The notes below the pieces were generated by a model. It had not been told where the DNA came from. It saw nothing but the letters and a program-made list of their open reading frames with translations, and ran no database searches. Of a stretch of 10,631 nucleotides of DNA, positions 6,784-10,631 are shown piece after piece. The first letter of the stretch is position 1, and each line of letters begins with the position of its first letter. Source of the DNA: Chloroflexota bacterium (lineage in GTDB: Bacteria; Chloroflexota; Dormibacteria; Dormibacterales; Dormibacteraceae); assembly GCA_005879675.1 (NCBI GenBank), contig VBJE01000071.1, forward strand, positions 1 to 10,631, in the 5' to 3' direction. Both the position numbers and the translations under genes were made by a program.

Positions 6784-6814
6784 CCCACGACCTCTGTAGC
6801 ATTTCCGCCGGGGT
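6784..6814. promoter_or_regulatory. Divergent start region of phosphotransferase and peptidase
   Basis: Only 31 bp separate the two divergent starts, so each promoter must overlap the other gene's first codons. TAGCAT at 6797-6802 fits a TANNNT -10 element for the plus-strand peptidase and ends 12 nt before its GTG. AGAGG (minus strand, 6791-6795) serves the phosphotransferase as Shine-Dalgarno. No clear -35 box is visible. Confidence 0.25.
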
Positions 6815-8515
6815 GTGGTGGTAACACTGCCTGATTCGGCCGACGCGTTCCAGGACGCCACGTGGCGGGACGTCGTGCCCTACTACGAGGATCTGGCGAC
6901 CCGGCCGGTGAACCACGGCAATGTCGAGCAATGGCTCGCCGACTGGTCCGAGTTCGAGTCGATGCTCGCCGAAGCCGCGGCCCTGGCCAACTTCGCGTAC
7001 GTATGCAACACCGCCGACGCCGAGCGCGAGGCGGCGCGCCTGCGGTTCGAGAGCGAGATCGGGCCGAAGGCCGACGAGCAGCGCATAAGGCTGCAGCGAA
7101 AGCTCGTCGAGCTCGGCTACGTGACGCCTGAGCTCGAGACGACCGTGCGGCGCTTCCGCAACCAGATGGAACTCTTCAGCGAAGCCAACGTGCCGCTGTT
7201 CACGCAGCTGGCGAAGCTCTCCACCGAGTGGTCCAAGGTGATCGGGGCGATGACGGTCGACTGGGACGGCGAGGAGAAGACGCCCCAGCAGATGTGGCCC
7301 TACCTGGAGGTGAACGACCGGGCGGTGCGCGAGCGTGCGTTCCGCAACCAGTTCAAGCCCTACATCGAGAAGCGCGACACCATCGCGGGTCTGTTCGACC
7401 GGATGTACGACCTGCGGCAGGAGGTCGCCAGGAACTCGGGCTTTGCGAACTTCCGCGATTACACGCATCGCGAGAAGAACCGCTTCGACTACACCCCCGA
7501 CGACTGCTTCCGGTTCCACGAGGCCGTCGAGGAGGCGATCCTGCCGGTGACCAGGCGACTGCTGGATCGCAAGCGCAAGTACCTGGGCGTGGACCGGCTG
7601 CGGCCGTGGGACCTGTGGGTCGACCCCAAGGGCCGCCCGCCATTGAAGCCGTACGAGAGGATCGACGACTTCGTCGCCCGCGCCGGATCCGTCTATCAGA
7701 ACGTCGATCCCGACTTCGGCCGCTACTTCGAGCGCATGGCGAAGGCGGGCCTGCTGGACCTCGACAACCGCAAGGGCAAGGCCCCAGGCGGATTCTGCGA
7801 CTCGCTACCACACCGCAAGCTGCCCCTGATCTTCATGAACGCGGTGGCGATCGACGAGGACGTGCGCACGCTGCTCCACGAGTCGGGGCACGCGTTCCAC
7901 GTTTTCGAGGCCTCGAACCTGCGGTACCTGTTTCAGCGCCATCCCGGTGCGGAGATGGCCGAGGTCGCATCGATGTCGATGGAGCTGCTGGCGTCGCCAT
8001 ACGTCGACGAGGAACACGGCGGCTACTACTCGCTTGCCGACGCCGAGCGGTCGCGGCGATGGCTGCTTGAGAGGGCGGTGTATTTCTTCGCTCACTGCGC
8101 GTCGGTGGACGCTTTCCAGCAGTGGATGTACACGACGCCCGAGGGACGCGACGCCGACGCGCGGGACCAAAAGTGGCTCGAGCTGCGGCGTCGATTCGAA
8201 GGCGACGACGTCGACTGGAGCGGACTCGACGCCGAGCGGATCGCGCGCTGGTACTTCCAGCCGCACTTCTTCGACTACCCGTTCTATTACATCGAGTACG
8301 GCATCGCGCAGCTCGGCGCGCTGCAGGTGTGGCGCAACAGCCTCAGCGACCGCGGTGGGGCGGTCCGACGCTACCGCGAGGCGCTGGCGCTCGGGGCGAC
8401 GCGGCCGCTGCCCGAGCTCTACCGGGCGGCCGGGGCGCGGCTGATCTTCGACAGCGCGGGCATGCGCGAGCTGATCGGCCTGGTCGAGGAGGAGCTGGCG
8501 GCACTCGACGCGTAG
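6815..8515 (+). CDS. pepF: M3 family oligoendopeptidase (zinc metallopeptidase)
   Basis: This cytoplasmic zinc endopeptidase of family M3 cleaves short peptides and has 566 residues, as usual for PepF-like members. The zinc site is LLHESGHAFH: H355, catalytic E356 and H359 form HEXXH, and E383 in EMAEVASMSMELL is the expected third ligand 28 residues after H355. The C-terminal substrate-binding segment YFQPHFFDYPFYYIEYGIAQ carries the tyrosine/histidine cluster typical of M3B. The N-terminal half is the helical M3 domain. No signal peptide is seen. The start is GTG 6815 or the adjacent GTG 6818; no strong Shine-Dalgarno is present, and a leaderless or short-leader transcript is possible. It stands alone, divergent from the phosphotransferase, and ends before a hairpin pair. 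The symbol is by family resemblance. Confidence 0.92.
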   Translation: MVVTLPDSADAFQDATWRDVVPYYEDLATRPVNHGNVEQWLADWSEFESMLAEAAALANFAYVCNTADAEREAARLRFESEIGPKADEQRIRLQRKLVELGYVTPELETTVRRFRNQMELFSEANVPLFTQLAKLSTEWSKVIGAMTVDWDGEEKTPQQMWPYLEVNDRAVRERAFRNQFKPYIEKRDTIAGLFDRMYDLRQEVARNSGFANFRDYTHREKNRFDYTPDDCFRFHEAVEEAILPVTRRLLDRKRKYLGVDRLRPWDLWVDPKGRPPLKPYERIDDFVARAGSVYQNVDPDFGRYFERMAKAGLLDLDNRKGKAPGGFCDSLPHRKLPLIFMNAVAIDEDVRTLLHESGHAFHVFEASNLRYLFQRHPGAEMAEVASMSMELLASPYVDEEHGGYYSLADAERSRRWLLERAVYFFAHCASVDAFQQWMYTTPEGRDADARDQKWLELRRRFEGDDVDWSGLDAERIARWYFQPHFFDYPFYYIEYGIAQLGALQVWRNSLSDRGGAVRRYREALALGATRPLPELYRAAGARLIFDSAGMRELIGLVEEELAALDA

Positions 8516-8524
8516 ACCACTTAG

Positions 8525-8584
8525 CCCCTCTCCCCCGGCCCTCTCCCCGAGGGGGAGAGGGTGCCTCTCCCCGATGGGGAGAGG
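8525..8584. repeat. Tandem hairpin repeat between convergent genes
   Basis: Two near-identical perfect inverted repeats lie side by side. The first pairs CCCTCTCCCC (8539-8548) with GGGGAGAGGG (8552-8561) around GAG. The second pairs CCTCTCCCC (8564-8572) with GGGGAGAGG (8576-8584) around GAT. A further half-copy, CCCCTCTCCCCC, precedes them at 8525-8536. The block fills the gap between the peptidase stop and the stop of the leftward glycosylase, where it could end transcription from both sides, though no T-run is present. Elements of this CCCTCTCCCC/GGGGAGAGGG kind recur between genes in many GC-rich genomes. Confidence 0.75.
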
Positions 8585-8591
8585 GAGCGAG

Positions 8592-9491
8592 CTACATCCC
8601 GGCGATGTTCCGGAGGGGCTTGCGGGGTCCGAATCGAGGCGCGGCGATCCCAGCCTCGACGATCAGCCGTATCACCCGTCCCCGATGGCCCCGATACGGC
8701 TCGAGCAGCTCGAGCATCCGCTCGTCGGTGGACCGCGCCGTGCCGTCGAAGACCAGGCCGATCGAGTGGGGCAGGTGGTAGTCGCCGACCGGCACCGCGT
8801 CGGCGTCGCCGAGCGCGACCATCGCCACCTTGGCGGCCGTCCACGGGCCGACCCCGGGGAACGCCAGCAGACGGCGGTAGGCGCTCGCCAGGTCCATCTT
8901 CACCGTCTCCTCGAGCCGCTTGACGCTGCGCGCCGCCCGGATGATCACGTCCGCGCGACGGCGCTCGACGCCGAAGCGGTGGAAGGCCCAGTAAGGGGTG
9001 CGCGCGTAGACCTGCGGCGCGGGTGGCAGCTTCAGCCGGGCGGGGCCCGGCGCCGGCTCTCCCAGCGCGTTGACGATGTGGCGGTACGACTCGTGCGCCT
9101 CCTCCGTCGTCACTTGCTGGCCGATCACGGTCGGCACCAGCGCCTCGAACACGGCCTGCGTGCGCGGCATGCGCAGCCCGCGCGTCTCCCGGTGCAGGCG
9201 CGCGACCAGCGGGTGCGCGGGATTGAAGCCGCTGTCGTCGTCCTCCTCCCCGCACAGCGTCGGCGCGTGAATCACAGCCCAGTCCGCGCCCGGTCCCCAG
9301 GCCCGGAGGTCGATCGACCCGTTGTGGCGGGCGATGTGCAGCGTCGCCGCGCCCGCGGGCGTCCGCGACGCCAGCCAGACCGCGCCCTCCTCGCGCCGAG
9401 CCCAGGGCCCGTAACCCAGCGGGTTCAGAGTTCGCCGGAGGTCGAGCGGACGGCGCGGCTCGAACCGCCCCTCGGCGTCCGCAACCTGCAT
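8592..9491 (-). CDS. DNA-3-methyladenine glycosylase 2-like, long HhH-GPD type
   Basis: This second AlkA-superfamily base-excision glycosylase has 299 residues. An N-terminal domain of about 100 residues opens with the region around PLDLRRTLNPLGYGP, as in actinobacterial AlkA-like proteins. The glycosylase fold follows: ALVPTVIGQQVTTEEAHES is the first conserved helix, LLAFPGVGPWTAAK is the helix-hairpin-helix (G213-V214-G215), and VPVGDYHLPHSIG carries the catalytic aspartate D237. The ATG at 9489-9491 follows a weak ACGGGG. It starts 10 nt after the histidine kinase stop on the same strand, so the two are probably co-transcribed. The repaired lesion (alkylated purines or others) is inferred from family only. 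It is a different subtype from the short glycosylase at 5520-6143, not a recent duplicate. Confidence 0.88.
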   Translation of the reverse strand: MQVADAEGRFEPRRPLDLRRTLNPLGYGPWARREEGAVWLASRTPAGAATLHIARHNGSIDLRAWGPGADWAVIHAPTLCGEEDDDSGFNPAHPLVARLHRETRGLRMPRTQAVFEALVPTVIGQQVTTEEAHESYRHIVNALGEPAPGPARLKLPPAPQVYARTPYWAFHRFGVERRRADVIIRAARSVKRLEETVKMDLASAYRRLLAFPGVGPWTAAKVAMVALGDADAVPVGDYHLPHSIGLVFDGTARSTDERMLELLEPYRGHRGRVIRLIVEAGIAAPRFGPRKPLRNIAGM

Positions 9492-9501
9492 CCCCGTGAG
9501 G

Positions 9502-10631
9502 TTACTTGCTGAGCGGCACCGTGAACGTGAACGTGCTGCCCGCGCCCTCGGTCGACCTGACGGTCAGGTCTCCGTCGTGCATGCGGGCGATCTCGCGGGA
9601 CAGCCAGAGGCCAAGACCCGTGCCCTGCACGTGCGCGTTGGAGTCGATGCGTCCGAATCGCGTGAACAGCCGCTTCTGGTCTGCACCCGAGATGCCAACT
9701 CCGCGATCGACGACGGACACGAACGCGTTGTCGTCGTCGCGCCGCAGCGAGACGTTGATCTCGGTACCCGCGGCCGAGTACTTCGCGGCGTTGCTAAGAA
9801 GATTGCGGACCACGATCTGGAAGCGGTCGGGGTCCACCTCGGCGTCGATCGGATGGGCGGGCGAGTCGAGCTTCACCTCGTGGCCGCTGAGGAGCATCCT
9901 CACACCGTCGACCGCGGCGTCGGTCAGCTCGACGATGTCCGTCCGATGACAGTTCAAAGCCAGACGTCCCTCTTCGAGGCGTGCGGCCTCGATCATCTGC
10001 TCCACCATCCAGGTGACCTCGTCCGACTTGGAGATCAGCAGCGGGAGCACCGAGTGGGCCTTGGTCGAAAGCTCGCCGAGCGCACCCGCTTCGAGCATCG
10101 TCAGGTAGCCCTTGATGACCGTCATCGGGCCGCGCAGCTCATGCGAGGCGACGTTCAAGAAGTCCGTTTTCGCGCGTTCCAGGGCGGCGATCCTCGAGTT
10201 GAGACTGACCCGGTCCAGGCCGGCCGTGATGCTCGTCGCGTACTGCCGCAGCCGGCCCAGCTCGTCGTCCCCGAACAGGGGGCTCAAGCGCCCGGACAAG
10301 ACCACCATCGCGCCTCTTCCCTGCCGCAGGTCGAGCGGAGTCACAAGCGCTGATCCGGAGCGCCAGGGCGTGCGGCCGTCGGGCGATTTCCCGTCCTTCA
10401 GGTGCTCCGACCTGTCGCTCAGCGATTTCGCTTCGTCGCCGCTGAGGCCGCGCGCAGCCAGGATCGAGCCATCGGAGTCGATGACGTAGGCCCCGTCGCC
10501 GCCGATCAGCCGCTCCGCCCAGATCAGCGCACGGTCGGCCAGGGTCGCGCGGTCGGGGCTGTACAGGAGCAGGTCGTGGAGGGCGTGTCGGAACCTTTCC
10601 TCCTCCGGCTGTCGCCAGATCCTCCGCAACC
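9502..10631 (-). CDS. Sensor histidine kinase with GAF-like domain (5'-partial)
   Basis: The frame is open from the right edge to TAA at 9502-9504. The first in-frame start is TTG at 10627-10629, but it lies at the edge and the protein probably extends further. The first roughly 135 visible residues look like a GAF-type sensor (helix, then GAYVIDSDGSILAARGLSG and later ALVTPLDLRQGRGAMVVLSG). A short coiled linker leads to the dimerisation helix with the H-box NVASHELRGPMTVIKGY; the phosphorylated histidine is residue 163 counted from the TTG. The HATPase domain has N-box NLLSNAAKYS, G1 DRGVGIS, F-box LFTRFGR and G2 GTGLGLWLSREIARMHDG, all intact. No membrane segment is visible in the part seen. 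Signal and partner response regulator are unknown; none lies downstream, where a DNA glycosylase follows after 10 nt. Confidence 0.92.
   Translation of the reverse strand, partial: LRRIWRQPEEERFRHALHDLLLYSPDRATLADRALIWAERLIGGDGAYVIDSDGSILAARGLSGDEAKSLSDRSEHLKDGKSPDGRTPWRSGSALVTPLDLRQGRGAMVVLSGRLSPLFGDDELGRLRQYATSITAGLDRVSLNSRIAALERAKTDFLNVASHELRGPMTVIKGYLTMLEAGALGELSTKAHSVLPLLISKSDEVTWMVEQMIEAARLEEGRLALNCHRTDIVELTDAAVDGVRMLLSGHEVKLDSPAHPIDAEVDPDRFQIVVRNLLSNAAKYSAAGTEINVSLRRDDDNAFVSVVDRGVGISGADQKRLFTRFGRIDSNAHVQGTGLGLWLSREIARMHDGDLTVRSTEGAGSTFTFTVPLSK

Noticed and set aside
6784..6861. Phosphotransferase start at GTG 6861
   Set aside because: It would add non-conserved residues and overlap the divergent peptidase; TTG 6783 has a well-spaced AGAGG. 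Not fully excluded.
1..10631. CRISPR array, tRNA/rRNA, insertion sequence, prophage or defence system
   Set aside because: No regularly spaced direct repeats, no tRNA-like cloverleaf noticed, no transposase or integrase motifs; every long real frame matches a housekeeping family.

Overview
This window is high-GC bacterial chromosome with tightly packed genes on both strands. It looks like core and housekeeping metabolism, not a mobile or defence island: I see no transposase, integrase, phage gene, tRNA, rRNA or CRISPR array. The organism is not certain. High GC, GTG and TTG starts, a split three-subunit transhydrogenase and a two-subunit KorAB of the mycobacterial type suggest a soil-type Actinomycetota or Chloroflexota-like lineage (inference, low confidence).

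Left part, 1-5463: a proton-translocating NAD(P) transhydrogenase operon runs leftward (pntA1-pntA2-pntB, joined by two ATGA stop/start overlaps, with pntB cut by the window edge). It is divergent from a 2-oxoacid:ferredoxin oxidoreductase operon running rightward (korA-korB, also joined by ATGA). The 78 bp between them carries a perfect 6-5-6 inverted repeat and promoter-like -10 hexamers on both strands. One operon draws reduced ferredoxin and acyl-CoA from 2-oxoacid oxidation; the other makes NADPH from NADH and the proton gradient. The arrangement therefore looks like a redox-cofactor module. In this sequence korA is broken near 3519: about 24 conserved codons are missing and the frame shifts.

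Middle, 5464-8515: a short AlkA-type DNA glycosylase (+) follows korB after two hairpins. It converges, with stop codons overlapping by 8 nt, on a short APH(3')-like phosphotransferase (-). That gene is divergent from an M3-family oligoendopeptidase (+).

Right part, 8516-10631: two GC-rich hairpins separate the peptidase from a leftward pair. This pair is a long AlkA-type DNA glycosylase and, 10 nt upstream of it, a GAF-type sensor histidine kinase whose N-terminus lies beyond the right edge.

No gap exceeds 300 bases. I found no convincing undescribed system. The most useful leads are the korA lesion, the shared pnt/kor control region, the hairpin over the first glycosylase start, and the shortened phosphotransferase.
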